A DNA stretch of 64,000 nucleotides from Orlajensenia leifsoniae (GTDB taxonomy: Bacteria > Actinomycetota > Actinomycetes > Actinomycetales > Microbacteriaceae). The notes beneath the pieces were generated by a model that worked only from the letters and a program-made list of their open reading frames with translations, ran no database searches and was not told the origin of the DNA. The DNA is taken from positions 558,001 through 622,000 of the forward strand of contig NZ_SPQZ01000002.1 in assembly GCF_004570845.1 (NCBI RefSeq), written 5' to 3'. Positions 45,288-53,010 of the stretch are shown in pieces; position 1 is the stretch's first letter, and every line of letters begins with the position of its first letter. The translations under genes were made by a program, and so were the position numbers.

Positions 45288-45361
45288 TAGGGCGGACGGG
45301 ACTTGAACCCGTGACCGAACGATTATGAGTCGCTTGCTCTAACCAGCTGAGCTACCGCCCC
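45288..45361 (-). tRNA. tRNA with anticodon CAU (tRNA-Met, or tRNA-Ile2)
   Basis: 74-nt cloverleaf on the minus strand: acceptor GGGGCGG with CCGCCCT (first pair G-U), D arm TAGCTCAGCTGGTTAGAGC, anticodon arm AGCGA-CTCATAA-TCGTT, T arm ACGGGTTCAAGTCCCGT, discriminator A, CCA not encoded. It lacks initiator features (three G-C pairs in the anticodon stem). The anticodon arm resembles enterobacterial tRNA-Ile2, whose C34 is modified to lysidine, so the identity Met versus Ile2 is open. It lies 6 bp past the glycosyltransferase stop on the same strand. Confidence 0.9.
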
Positions 45362-45367
45362 GCGCGA

Positions 45368-46627
45368 CTACTCGGGGGTGGTCGCGTTGGTGATGTCGGT
45401 CACGGGATCCGTGACCGGCTCACCACGATACAGGCTCTCGAAAGTCGAGAGCGTGCGCTGGATGTCGTGCGGCACGATGAGCTGCACCGACTCCTTCTTC
45501 ATGGCCTGGTACACCTCGGGAGACGCCGTCAGCACCTCGGTGAGCTTCGCCGCGAGGTCGTCGGGATTGCTCGGTTCGAAGAGGTGCCCGTTGACCCCGT
45601 CGTGCACGAGGTGCGGCAGCGCCATCGCGTTCGCCGCCACGACGGGGAGGGCCGAGGCCATGGCCTCCATTGTGGCGATGCTCTGCAGCTCGGCGATCGA
45701 CGGCATCGCGAAGACCGAGGCCCGCGAGTAGGCCTCACGCAGCTGCTCGTCAGTGACGTAGCCGCGGAAGGCGACGCGATCGGCGATGCCCAGCTCACGC
45801 GACAGGTGCTGCAGGTTCTTGAACTGGTCGCCACCTCCGACGATCTCGAGCTTGGCGTCGAGTTCGGCCGGAAGCAGCGTCATGGCCTTCAGCAGGACGT
45901 CGATCTGCTTCTCGCCGGTCACGCGACCCACGAACAGGATGCGGTTCTCTGTGCGCGGCTCCCACGACGGCGAGTAGCGATCTGCGTCGATGCCGCACGA
46001 GATGGCGTGAACGCCACGCAGCCCCGTGGAACGTTCGAGGAACTCGGCAGCACGCTTCGTCGGCGTCGTCACGGACTCGGCACGGCCGAACGATCGACGA
46101 GCAGCCTTCCAGGCGAGGCCGATGGCCCACTCCTGCCAGGCCTTCGGGATGAGCGTGAACTCGAGCATGTTCTCGGGCATGAAGTGGTTCGTGCCGATGA
46201 TGCGGATGCCGCGCTTCTCTGCCTGGATCGACATGCCGCGGCCGACGATGATGTGCGACTGGAAGTGCACGACATCCGGCTTGATCTCGTCGATGATGCG
46301 GGCACTGTTCTGGTTGATGCGCCACGGCATCACGAAGCGCAGCCAGTCGTGCGGGTACCAGCGCAGGCTGAAGAGGCGGTGAGCGGTGATCTTCTGCCCC
46401 TCGTACTCCTCGGTCCACGTGCCGTGCTTGCTGCTGGCGGCCGGCGCCATGACGTGCACGTCGTGGCCGCGGGCCGCGAGTCCGGAGGCGAGGCGTTCCG
46501 CGAACTTGGCCGCACCGTTGACGTCGGGCGAGAAGGTATCGGCGCCGATGAGGACGGTGAGGGGCTTCCTCGCGGTCTCCGCGCTGTCCGCGTGCGCGGA
46601 AGCAGTCGAACCGGGGGTGTCAGTCAA
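45368..46627 (-). CDS. Glycosyltransferase family 4 protein
   Basis: 419-residue GT-B glycosyltransferase. N-terminal domain: VLIGADTFSPDVNGAAKFAERLASGLAARGH (acceptor side, as in PimB-like mannosyltransferases); C-terminal donor domain: ILFVGRVTGEKQIDVLLKA, MPSIAELQSIATMEAMASALPVVA, which is the E(x7)E motif of retaining GT4 enzymes. Probable role in cell-envelope glycolipid or glycan synthesis; the sugar is unknown. The start appears to be TTG 46627 with TAGGGA upstream. Downstream comes a tRNA gene after only 6 bp. A possible promoter overlaps the end of the preceding transporter gene. Confidence 0.9.
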   Translation of the reverse strand: MTDTPGSTASAHADSAETARKPLTVLIGADTFSPDVNGAAKFAERLASGLAARGHDVHVMAPAASSKHGTWTEEYEGQKITAHRLFSLRWYPHDWLRFVMPWRINQNSARIIDEIKPDVVHFQSHIIVGRGMSIQAEKRGIRIIGTNHFMPENMLEFTLIPKAWQEWAIGLAWKAARRSFGRAESVTTPTKRAAEFLERSTGLRGVHAISCGIDADRYSPSWEPRTENRILFVGRVTGEKQIDVLLKAMTLLPAELDAKLEIVGGGDQFKNLQHLSRELGIADRVAFRGYVTDEQLREAYSRASVFAMPSIAELQSIATMEAMASALPVVAANAMALPHLVHDGVNGHLFEPSNPDDLAAKLTEVLTASPEVYQAMKKESVQLIVPHDIQRTLSTFESLYRGEPVTDPVTDITNATTPE

Positions 46628-46716
46628 GTGGGATGTCCCTACGTATCTCGGCCGAGGTGATGGATCGGCGGGATGTGGACGCCGGGCGCTGTGGCGCCAC
46701 CGGCGTTGTGGTGCCT

Positions 46717-46722
46717 ATTCTA
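46717..46722 (-). promoter_or_regulatory. Putative -10 (TAGAAT) of the glycosyltransferase gene
   Basis: TAGAAT on the minus strand; its TAG is also the stop codon of the upstream transporter gene. Confidence 0.4.
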
Positions 46723-47688
46723 AACGGTTCCATCGGATGACGCGGCTGGAGTCGGTGGCTCGTCGACGACGAGATTGGTCTGAGGGTGGTGCTTCGACAG
46801 CAGGAACACGCCCCAGATGGCGATGGCCCCGACGAGCGCGAAGGCCCAGAGGGCCCACGGCGGAGCCTGCGAGGCCTCGTCGAGCACGACGATGCCGATC
46901 GTGACGGCCACGAGCGGGTCGATGACGGTCAGGCCGGCGATCACGAGATCCGGCGGGCCGGAGGAATAGGCGTTCTGCACGAAGTAGGCGCCGAGGGCTG
47001 CTGCCCCGATGAGGCCGAGCAGACACAGCACAGTGAGCCACGTGAAGTTCTCGGCCTGCAGGCGGCTGATGACGACCTTGGCGAGAGTGGCGACGAAGCC
47101 GTAGAGCACGCCGGCGCCGATGATGTAGAACAACGCCTTGAAGCGCTTGCGCAGGAACGCGAACGTCACGGCGAACAGCACGAGCACGACGGCGAGGATC
47201 GTGAGGATGGTGATCAGATCGGCATCCGAGACCGGCTTGTCGACGGCGGTGAACGCGGCGATCGTCACGAACAGGCCGACGCCTGCCACGCAGAGGCAGA
47301 TGGCGAAGATGGAGAGACGGTTGAGTCGCACGTGCGAGACCCGGGCGTTGATGATCGCCGTGATCACGAGGGCGACAGCACCCAACGGCTGCACCACGAT
47401 CAGGGGCGCCAGCGAGAGGCTGAACAACTGCAACACGATGGCTGCGCCGAGCATCGCCGTACCGAGCACCCAGGACGGCCGTCCGAGGAGCGCCAGCAGC
47501 TGACGCAGGGTGAGGCCGCCGCCGGTGTCGCCGAGCGATTTCTCGACCTTGCCGACCCCGCGATACTGCAGCTGGGCCCCGATCGACAGGAAGACTGCGC
47601 CGATCAGGGCGAGCACGATCCCGAACACCTGGGCCGGGTTCTGCGTGAACACCTCGGTCACGTCTTCAAATCCTCCGCCGTTGAACAC
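46720..47688 (-). CDS. NIPA-like DMT family transporter
   Basis: 322-residue membrane protein with nine to ten helices of the DMT superfamily; the first repeat (VFGIVLALIGAVFLSIGAQLQYRGVGKVE) and the LAPLIVVQPLGAVALVITAIINAR segment match bacterial NIPA/EamA-like proteins annotated as 'DMT family transporter'. Eukaryotic NIPA proteins carry Mg2+, but the bacterial substrate is not known. A soluble C-terminal tail of about 20 residues follows. Start GTG 47688 is preceded by TAGGGT at 6 nt; a second in-frame GTG nine codons on has GGAGG upstream. Divergent from def. Confidence 0.87.
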   Translation of the reverse strand: MFNGGGFEDVTEVFTQNPAQVFGIVLALIGAVFLSIGAQLQYRGVGKVEKSLGDTGGGLTLRQLLALLGRPSWVLGTAMLGAAIVLQLFSLSLAPLIVVQPLGAVALVITAIINARVSHVRLNRLSIFAICLCVAGVGLFVTIAAFTAVDKPVSDADLITILTILAVVLVLFAVTFAFLRKRFKALFYIIGAGVLYGFVATLAKVVISRLQAENFTWLTVLCLLGLIGAAALGAYFVQNAYSSGPPDLVIAGLTVIDPLVAVTIGIVVLDEASQAPPWALWAFALVGAIAIWGVFLLSKHHPQTNLVVDEPPTPAASSDGTV

Positions 47689-47694
47689 CTGTCG

Positions 47695-47700
47695 ACCCTA
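47695..47700 (-). promoter_or_regulatory. -10 element (TAGGGT), leaderless promoter
   Basis: TAGGGT on the minus strand 6 nt before the GTG at 47688; back-to-back with the def promoter. Confidence 0.45.
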
Positions 47701-47716
47701 ACCCGAGCGCCGCCGA

Positions 47717-47722
47717 TATCCT
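47717..47722 (+). promoter_or_regulatory. -10 element (TATCCT) of def
   Basis: TATCCT 6 nt before the def ATG; the same hexamer and spacing serve the DUF4191 gene at 5867. Confidence 0.55.
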
Positions 47723-47728
47723 CGGAGA

Positions 47729-48295
47729 ATGGCCGTACACCCCATCAGGATCACCGGAGACGACGCGCTCCACTCCCCCGCAGCCCCTGTCATCGAGTTC
47801 GACGACGAGCTCCGCAGGCTGGTCGCCGACATGTTCGAGACGATGGATGCGGCTCCCGGTGTCGGCCTCGCGGCACCGCAGATCGGCGTGCCGCTGCGCA
47901 TCTTCACCTACACCTGGGTCGAGGACTCGGGCGAGCACGTGCGCGGCGTCGCGATCAACCCCACCCTGTGGATCACGCCGGTGCCCGCCGGCATAGCCGA
48001 TGAGGACTCCGAGGCCGAGGGCTGCCTCTCGTTCCCCGGCGAGCGTTTCGGACTGCGGCGCGCCGGGCGTGCCATCCTGCAGGCGTTCGACGCCGACGGA
48101 GAGCCGTACGAGATCCGTGCCGAGGGCTGGCTCGCCCGCATCTTCCAGCACGAGTTCGATCACCTCGAGGGCGTGCTCTACACCGATCGCCTCGACGGGC
48201 ACGACCAGAAGATCGTGGCCAAGCTCACGCGCAAGCGCGGATGGGGTGTTCCCGGCAACGCCTGGATGCCCGGGGTCGACAACCTCGACGCCTAG
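47729..48295 (+). CDS. def: Peptide deformylase
   Basis: 188-residue metalloenzyme that removes the formyl group from nascent proteins. All three motifs are present: GVGLAAPQIG (motif 1), EGCLSFPG (motif 2, metal-ligand Cys) and QHEFDHLEG (motif 3, two His ligands and catalytic Glu). Length and ending (LTRKRGWGVPGNAWMPG) are of the actinobacterial class. Predicted leaderless. Confidence 0.96.
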   Translation: MAVHPIRITGDDALHSPAAPVIEFDDELRRLVADMFETMDAAPGVGLAAPQIGVPLRIFTYTWVEDSGEHVRGVAINPTLWITPVPAGIADEDSEAEGCLSFPGERFGLRRAGRAILQAFDADGEPYEIRAEGWLARIFQHEFDHLEGVLYTDRLDGHDQKIVAKLTRKRGWGVPGNAWMPGVDNLDA

Positions 48296-48300
48296 ACGGA

Positions 48301-48606
48301 TCAGGTGACGGCGCGGATGCCGGCAGCGACGAGCGCGGCGGCGATGACGACGATGATGAACGGCACCCTGAGCGCGTAGAGCGCTGCCGCGACTATCACG
48401 GCGGGAACCCGTGCGTCGATCACGATGTCCTGCCCGTCGGCGAAGGTCTGCACGGCGATGAGGGCCGCCAGCAGCGCCACGGTGAGCAGGTCGGCGATGC
48501 GCGACGGCGTCGGAGCCTCGAGCAGGCGCTGCGGTATCAGGTAACCGGCGAACTTGAAGGCGAGCGTCGCGATCGACGCCAGGATGACGACCTGCCAGAG
48601 CGTCAC
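48301..48606 (-). CDS. azlD: AzlD family branched-chain amino acid transport protein
   Basis: 101-residue membrane protein with four hydrophobic helices (WQVVILASIATLAFKFAGYL; LLTVALLAALIAVQTF; VPAVIVAAALYALRVP; FIIVVIAAALVAAGIRA). AzlD is the small partner of AzlC in an exporter of branched-chain amino acids and analogues. GTG 48606 overlaps the azlC stop (GTGA), so the pair is translationally coupled; the longer open frame to 49002 is antiframe of azlC. Confidence 0.92.
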   Translation of the reverse strand: MTLWQVVILASIATLAFKFAGYLIPQRLLEAPTPSRIADLLTVALLAALIAVQTFADGQDIVIDARVPAVIVAAALYALRVPFIIVVIAAALVAAGIRAVT

Positions 48607-49376
48607 GATCGTGCCTCCTTCCCGAACCAGTTGAAGGCACCCACGACGACGGCGACGGATGCCGCGACCAGCACGGGCAGACCGGGCATGAGCACCGGGG
48701 TGAGAGCCGTGGCGACGACGGCGGCCCCGACGGCCACGGCCGCGGCCTGCACGCGCTTCAGTCGTGGCCACAGGAGCCCGAGGAATGCCGCCGCAGCCGC
48801 GGCGTCCAGTCCCCACGCCCGAGGGTCGCCCAGTGCGTCGCCGATCAGGGCACCGGCGAGCGTGGTGAGGTTCCAGCCCACGAACACGACGAGCGCCGTC
48901 ACCCAGAAGCCGACGCGGCGGAGATGGCCCGTGGGCTGGGCGAGAGACACGGCGGTCGATTCGTCGATCGTGCCCCAGGCGGCTGCGAGGCGGTACCACC
49001 ACGGTCCGATGCCGACGATGGGCGCCATCCGCATGCCGTAGATGGCGTTGCGCGATCCGAGCAGGCCCGCTGTCGCTATGGCGCTCGGCCCGGCGGCGAC
49101 CCCGCCGCCGGCGATGATCCCGATGAGCGCATACTGGGATCCGCCCGTGAACATCACGAGGCTCAGGAAGCAGGTCTGCCAGATGTCGAGGCCCGCGGCG
49201 ACCGAGAGGGCGCCGAAGGAGATGCCGTACGCGGCGGTGGCGATTCCGACGAAGAGTCCGGAACGGATGGCGATCCGTTCAGCTGCCGAGCCCCGGCCAT
49301 CGCCCTCCGGCGTGTCGGAGACCTGGTCTCCACCACCGGGCTGGTCGCCGGCCGCTCGGATGCCCTCGTCGGTCAT
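48603..49376 (-). CDS. azlC: AzlC family branched-chain amino acid permease
   Basis: 257-residue protein with a long polar N-terminus (about 38 residues, Gly/Asp rich) and six to seven helices. Typical AzlC signature: FGALSVAAGLDIWQTCFLSLVMFTGGSQYA, and LGSRNAIYGMRMAP. With AzlD it forms the LIV-E type exporter. ATG overlaps the stop of the upstream kinase-like gene (ATGA) and its own stop overlaps azlD: three genes coupled in a row. Confidence 0.93.
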   Translation of the reverse strand: MTDEGIRAAGDQPGGGDQVSDTPEGDGRGSAAERIAIRSGLFVGIATAAYGISFGALSVAAGLDIWQTCFLSLVMFTGGSQYALIGIIAGGGVAAGPSAIATAGLLGSRNAIYGMRMAPIVGIGPWWYRLAAAWGTIDESTAVSLAQPTGHLRRVGFWVTALVVFVGWNLTTLAGALIGDALGDPRAWGLDAAAAAAFLGLLWPRLKRVQAAAVAVGAAVVATALTPVLMPGLPVLVAASVAVVVGAFNWFGKEARS

Positions 49377-50263
49377 CGCGCGAGTTCGACCCCGTGCACG
49401 CCGTTGTGGAACCGCAGGGCCGGGAACACTGCGGAGACGCTGAAGCCGACCCCGGGAACCGAGTTGGCGCTGAAGACGCCGCCGAAGAGCTCGGCGCGCT
49501 GGCGCATCTGCGAGATGCCGGCCCCGGAGATGGTCTCGGTCAGGGCGCGCAGGTCGTCGTCGATCGAGGTCGCGTCGGCACGCGCCTCGTCGCCCTCACG
49601 GCGGAGAGCGGCACGGATGCCGTCGTCGTCGATGGTGACCTGGAGTCCCTCCTCGGTCCAGACGAACGACACTCGGGCCTCGGTGCCGACACCGCCGTGC
49701 TTGAGCGAGTTGGCGAGGGCCGCCTGCAGGATGCGGTAGACCGCGAGCTCGGCGCCCGGCTTGAGCTCGTAGCGCTCACCGGATTCCTCGAAGCTGATCA
49801 CGAGCCCGGCATCGCGCATGACCCGGAACAGGTTCTGGGCCGATTGGAGACCGGGCTGAGGCGAGCGCAACGACTCTCCCTCGCGGGCCACCGTCAGCAC
49901 GCGGCGCATGTCGCCGAGGGCGGTGCGACCGGCATCGACGACACCGGTCACGGCACGCACGGCCGACGACGGGTCGCTCTCGGCGGTGTACTTGGCACCC
50001 TCGGCCTGGGAGACGAGGCGACCGACGGCGTGCACGGCGACGTCCTGCAGGTCGCGCACGATGCCGAGGCGACCGGTCTGCTCGGCGAGCGACAGCTCCA
50101 GGTCGATGCGGGTGCGCTCGGCGCTGGTCCAGTCGCGGTCGACGCGACGAAGTCGCGTGCGCGCGCTCAGCCAGAGCACGAGCAGCACCACCGCCAGCAC
50201 CGCCAGGACGGCGGATGCGACCATGAGTGCGCTGGTGGCTGCGGGGCTGTTCAGCCAGTCCAT
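49373..50263 (-). CDS. Histidine-kinase-like protein lacking the phosphoacceptor His
   Basis: 296 residues: one N-terminal transmembrane helix (about 10-32), a coiled segment, a HisKA_3-like dimerisation region and a HATPase domain (NSLKHGG, IDDDG, GAGISQMRQRAELFGG). In NarL-type kinases the phosphorylated residue lies in ELHD; here it reads RDLQDVAVHAVG, with Q73 in place of His. An active phosphorelay is therefore unlikely, though ATP binding may persist. No response regulator is adjacent. The stop overlaps the azlC ATG by 4 bp, so it is the first gene of a coupled operon with the exporter. ATG has GGGAGAGGAG upstream. A regulatory or sensory partner of AzlCD is inference. Confidence 0.8.
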   Translation of the reverse strand: MDWLNSPAATSALMVASAVLAVLAVVLLVLWLSARTRLRRVDRDWTSAERTRIDLELSLAEQTGRLGIVRDLQDVAVHAVGRLVSQAEGAKYTAESDPSSAVRAVTGVVDAGRTALGDMRRVLTVAREGESLRSPQPGLQSAQNLFRVMRDAGLVISFEESGERYELKPGAELAVYRILQAALANSLKHGGVGTEARVSFVWTEEGLQVTIDDDGIRAALRREGDEARADATSIDDDLRALTETISGAGISQMRQRAELFGGVFSANSVPGVGFSVSAVFPALRFHNGVHGVELAR

Positions 50264-50335
50264 CGTTCTCCTCTCCCGCTGCGTGCGGGTCGAGGAGACT
50301 CTACCGGAGAGGCCGAGCGACCCCGATTCCGCCCG

Positions 50336-50363
50336 CTGAGGCCCGGCTCAGACCGGGCCTCAG
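50336..50363 (-). terminator. Terminator after the SHOCT gene
   Basis: Perfect 11-bp stem CTGAGGCCCGG/CCGGGCCTCAG with a 6-nt loop, 11 bp past the SHOCT stop. Could work in both directions. Confidence 0.7.
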
Positions 50364-50374
50364 TGAACGAGGGG

Positions 50375-50686
50375 TCAGGCTGCCGGGCGTGCCGCGCGCA
50401 ACACCTCGAGGCGAGCGCGGTACTCGACCTCATCGATGTCGCCGCGGGCGAAACGGTCCGCGAGGGTCTGCTCCGCCGCGACGGCGTTCCAGGCACCGGA
50501 TGCCGGTCCGTGGCCATAGCCGGGTCCGTACCCGTAACGCGCCCAGCGGCGGCGTCCGAGGGTGACGAACAGCGCGATGATGCTGATCCAGAAGAGCGGG
50601 ACGAAGAGGAACAGCCAGCCCCACCCGCCGGCCCAGGGGCCGACGTGGGCTGAGACTGAAGCGAGGGCGATGGAGGACGACAACAT
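50375..50686 (-). CDS. Small membrane protein with SHOCT domain
   Basis: 103 residues: an N-terminal membrane segment (WLFLFVPLFWISIIALFVTLG), a Gly/Tyr/Arg-rich linker (GYGPGYGHGPAS), and a C-terminal SHOCT motif, AEQTLADRFARGDIDEVEYRARLEVLR. SHOCT modules are short oligomerising helices of unknown role, often at the ends of stress-related membrane proteins. It lies 168 bp downstream of a two-component pair on the same strand, so it may be their target (inference). Confidence 0.85.
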   Translation of the reverse strand: MLSSSIALASVSAHVGPWAGGWGWLFLFVPLFWISIIALFVTLGRRRWARYGYGPGYGHGPASGAWNAVAAEQTLADRFARGDIDEVEYRARLEVLRAARPAA

Positions 50687-50854
50687 GGGATTTCCGATCG
50701 GTCACGGGCACCGGACGATGCCACTCCTCGAGACTCCCAACCAGCGCCTCGCGGCGAATCCGCTCGGGGGCGTCACTTCGGCTACTCCCTCGGGTGCAGC
50801 ATCCGGAACCCGGCGGCACCAGGTCGATCCGAGTACCCCGCAGCTGCCGGTCGG

Positions 50855-51517
50855 CTAGGACCAGCCCGGACGCACCAGGCCGGCCTCGTACGCGCTCACC
50901 ACGAGCTGCACCCGATCGCGCGCCCCGAGCTTCGTCATGATCCGCGAGACGTGGGTCTTCGCCGTCAACGGACTGAGGAACAGCCTCCCGGCGATCTCGT
51001 CGTTGCTGAGGCCGTGGGCGACGAGCTCGAGCACCTCGAGCTCGCGAGCGGTGAGAGCGTCGAAGATCCCGCTGACCGGCGCCTCCTTGAGCCCCGACGC
51101 CATTCGGGAGAGAAGACGTCTCGTCACCCCCGGGGACAGCAGCGCGTCCCCGGCGGCGACGACGTGCACGGCGCGGATGAGTTCCGCGGGCTCCGTGTCC
51201 TTCACGAGAAAGCCGCTGGCGCCGGCCCTGATCGCCTCGGCCACGTACTCGTCGAGTTCGAAGGTCGTCACGATCACGATGTGGGTCCCGTCGAGTTCCG
51301 GATGTGCCGTGATCTCGCGGGTCGCCTGCAGCCCGTCTCCGTCGGGCATCCGGATGTCCATGAGAACGACATCGGGACGGGTCGCGATGATGCCGGAGAC
51401 GGCACTCGAGCCCGTCGCGGCCTCCCCGACGACCTCGAGGTCGGGCTCAGCGTCGAGCAAGGCACGGAAGCCCGCGCGCACCAGGTGCTGGTCGTCGGCG
51501 ATGAAGACCGAGATCAC
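50855..51517 (-). CDS. NarL/LuxR-type response regulator
   Basis: 220 residues: receiver domain (ADDQ, D54 in LMDIRMPDG, T in VTTF, K in LVKDTEP) and a C-terminal LuxR helix-turn-helix (LTARELEVLELVAHGLSNDEIAGRLFLSPLTAKTHVSRIMTKL). Its start overlaps the stop of the kinase gene by 4 bp, so the two form a translationally coupled two-component system. Signal and regulon unknown; the SHOCT gene downstream is a candidate. Confidence 0.95.
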   Translation of the reverse strand: MISVFIADDQHLVRAGFRALLDAEPDLEVVGEAATGSSAVSGIIATRPDVVLMDIRMPDGDGLQATREITAHPELDGTHIVIVTTFELDEYVAEAIRAGASGFLVKDTEPAELIRAVHVVAAGDALLSPGVTRRLLSRMASGLKEAPVSGIFDALTARELEVLELVAHGLSNDEIAGRLFLSPLTAKTHVSRIMTKLGARDRVQLVVSAYEAGLVRPGWS

Positions 51518-52731
51518 GGAAGCGCCTCCTCACGGCGTGGGATGCGCACCTCGAGCCGAAGGCCGCCGCCCGGCTGCCATCCTGCACTGACCGTGCCGCC
51601 GACGAGTGCCGCCCTCTCGCGCATGCCGAGGAACCCGCGGCCCTCCTCGATCGGGTCGCCGCCGTGGCCGGTGCCGGAATCGCTGATGGTCACGATGTCG
51701 ACGCCGTCCACGGTCGACAGCTCCACCAGCGCCGTTCGCGCCTCGGAGTGACGGGTGACGTTCGTGAGTGCCTCCTGCACGATGCGGTAGATCGTGCGAT
51801 CCGTGGCGGTCGGAGGGTCGGCCGACAGGTGGCCCTGCAGGGTCACCGTGACGCCGAGTGCCTCGAGCGAGGCTGCCAACGCTGGCAGACGTGCGAGGCC
51901 GGGTTCCGGCACGAGCGGAGCGCTGTCATCCCCTGATCGCAGGAAGCCGAGCACGCCGCGCACCTCGTCGAGCGCGGTGCGGCTGGTCTCCTTGATGTTC
52001 GCGAGGGCCTCCGCAGCCTTCTCGGGCTGGCTCTCCATTAGGTGCAGCCCCATCCCGGCCTGCACGTTGATGGAGGACAGGGAGTGCGCGAGCACGTCGT
52101 GGAGCTCACGGGCGATGCGGAGCCGCTCGAGTTCTGCCTCGCTCTGCCGGGCTCGCAGCTGCTGCTCGCGGAAGCCGCGGTAGCGCTCGATGCGGCTGCG
52201 GGCGGCCTCCCCGGCTCCCACGAGAATGCTCAGCACGAGCAGAACGATGAGGGAGCGCACGAGCGAGGCCCACTCCCCCGACACCGTGCCGTATGCCAGC
52301 GCGGCGATGACTCCGGCTCCGATCGTGCTCCAGACCCACACTCGAGCGCCTCGCGCCGTCGCCTGCACGACGGCGAACGCGAGGGGAACTGCGGCGAACG
52401 GCGGCCCGAACGGCACGATCACCAGGGCCGGTGCTATCGCCAGCGCCACGACCGCGACTGTCGGGCCGGGATATCGCGGCAGGAGCAGCAGCAGGTACGA
52501 GGCCGCGAAGGCGACGACGGATGCCGCGATCAGCGCGCCGTCGGCACCGGACACCACGAGCCAGACGAGCACCGGCAACTGGACCAGCTGCGAGAACACG
52601 ACGGCGAACCACCGCACTCGACGAAGCGGTCGCGGGTCGTCGTCCATCCAGCGTCCCCAGGGACCCCGGTGCGGTCCCGTCCAGTCGGCACCCGGGGCGC
52701 CGGGGTGAGACCAGCGCTCGGAGGACGGCAT
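51514..52731 (-). CDS. Two-component sensor histidine kinase (HisKA_3)
   Basis: 405 residues: cytoplasmic N-tail, four to five closely spaced transmembrane helices (about 42-175) with very short loops, coiled linker, HisKA_3 with phosphoacceptor H211 in ARELHDVLAHSLS, and a HATPase domain (EALTNVTRHSEA, SDSGTGHGG, GRGFLGMRERAALVGG). The lack of a large outer domain suggests sensing in or near the membrane, as in DesK/LiaS types. ATG is preceded by TACGAT at 6 nt, predicting leaderless transcription. Coupled to the response regulator. Confidence 0.94.
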   Translation of the reverse strand: MPSSERWSHPGAPGADWTGPHRGPWGRWMDDDPRPLRRVRWFAVVFSQLVQLPVLVWLVVSGADGALIAASVVAFAASYLLLLLPRYPGPTVAVVALAIAPALVIVPFGPPFAAVPLAFAVVQATARGARVWVWSTIGAGVIAALAYGTVSGEWASLVRSLIVLLVLSILVGAGEAARSRIERYRGFREQQLRARQSEAELERLRIARELHDVLAHSLSSINVQAGMGLHLMESQPEKAAEALANIKETSRTALDEVRGVLGFLRSGDDSAPLVPEPGLARLPALAASLEALGVTVTLQGHLSADPPTATDRTIYRIVQEALTNVTRHSEARTALVELSTVDGVDIVTISDSGTGHGGDPIEEGRGFLGMRERAALVGGTVSAGWQPGGGLRLEVRIPRREEALP

Positions 52732-52737
52732 GATTCG

Positions 52738-52743
52738 ATCGTA
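52738..52743 (-). promoter_or_regulatory. -10 element (TACGAT), leaderless promoter
   Basis: TACGAT on the minus strand 6 nt before the kinase ATG at 52731. Confidence 0.5.
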
Positions 52744-52842
52744 GCGATGGCGTCGGGCGCAGTCGTCACGCCGCGGGAGGCTCCCGGGCTGCTCCGCCGG
52801 GAGTACACGGCCGGTCGCAGCGGTGTTGCGCCTTAAAGTGAA

Positions 52843-52875
52843 AAGGACCGGAGGGGTGGAGCCCTTCCGGTCCTT
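52843..52875 (-). terminator. Terminator after tRNA-Asn
   Basis: 9-bp stem AAGGACCGG/CCGGTCCTT with inner pairing AGGG/CCCT. In the minus direction it is followed by TTTTCACTTT. It begins 2 bp after the tRNA 3' end. Confidence 0.8.
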
Positions 52876-52877
52876 CG

Positions 52878-52950
52878 CTCCCCGACTTGGACTCGAACCA
52901 AGAACCTACCGGTTAACAGCCGATTGCTCTGCCAATTGAGCTATCGAGGA
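52878..52950 (-). tRNA. tRNA-Asn (GUU)
   Basis: 73-nt cloverleaf on the minus strand: acceptor TCCTCGA with TCGGGGA, D arm TAGCTCAATTGGCAGAGC, anticodon arm ATCGG-CTGTTAA-CCGGT (anticodon GUU), T arm TTGGTTCGAGTCCAA, discriminator G, CCA not encoded. Followed directly by a terminator. Confidence 0.95.
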
Positions 52951-53010
52951 TCAGCACTTTCGCGCCTCGTCTACTTTATCAAAAGTTCGGCCACAACAAA
53001 ATCGAGGAGC

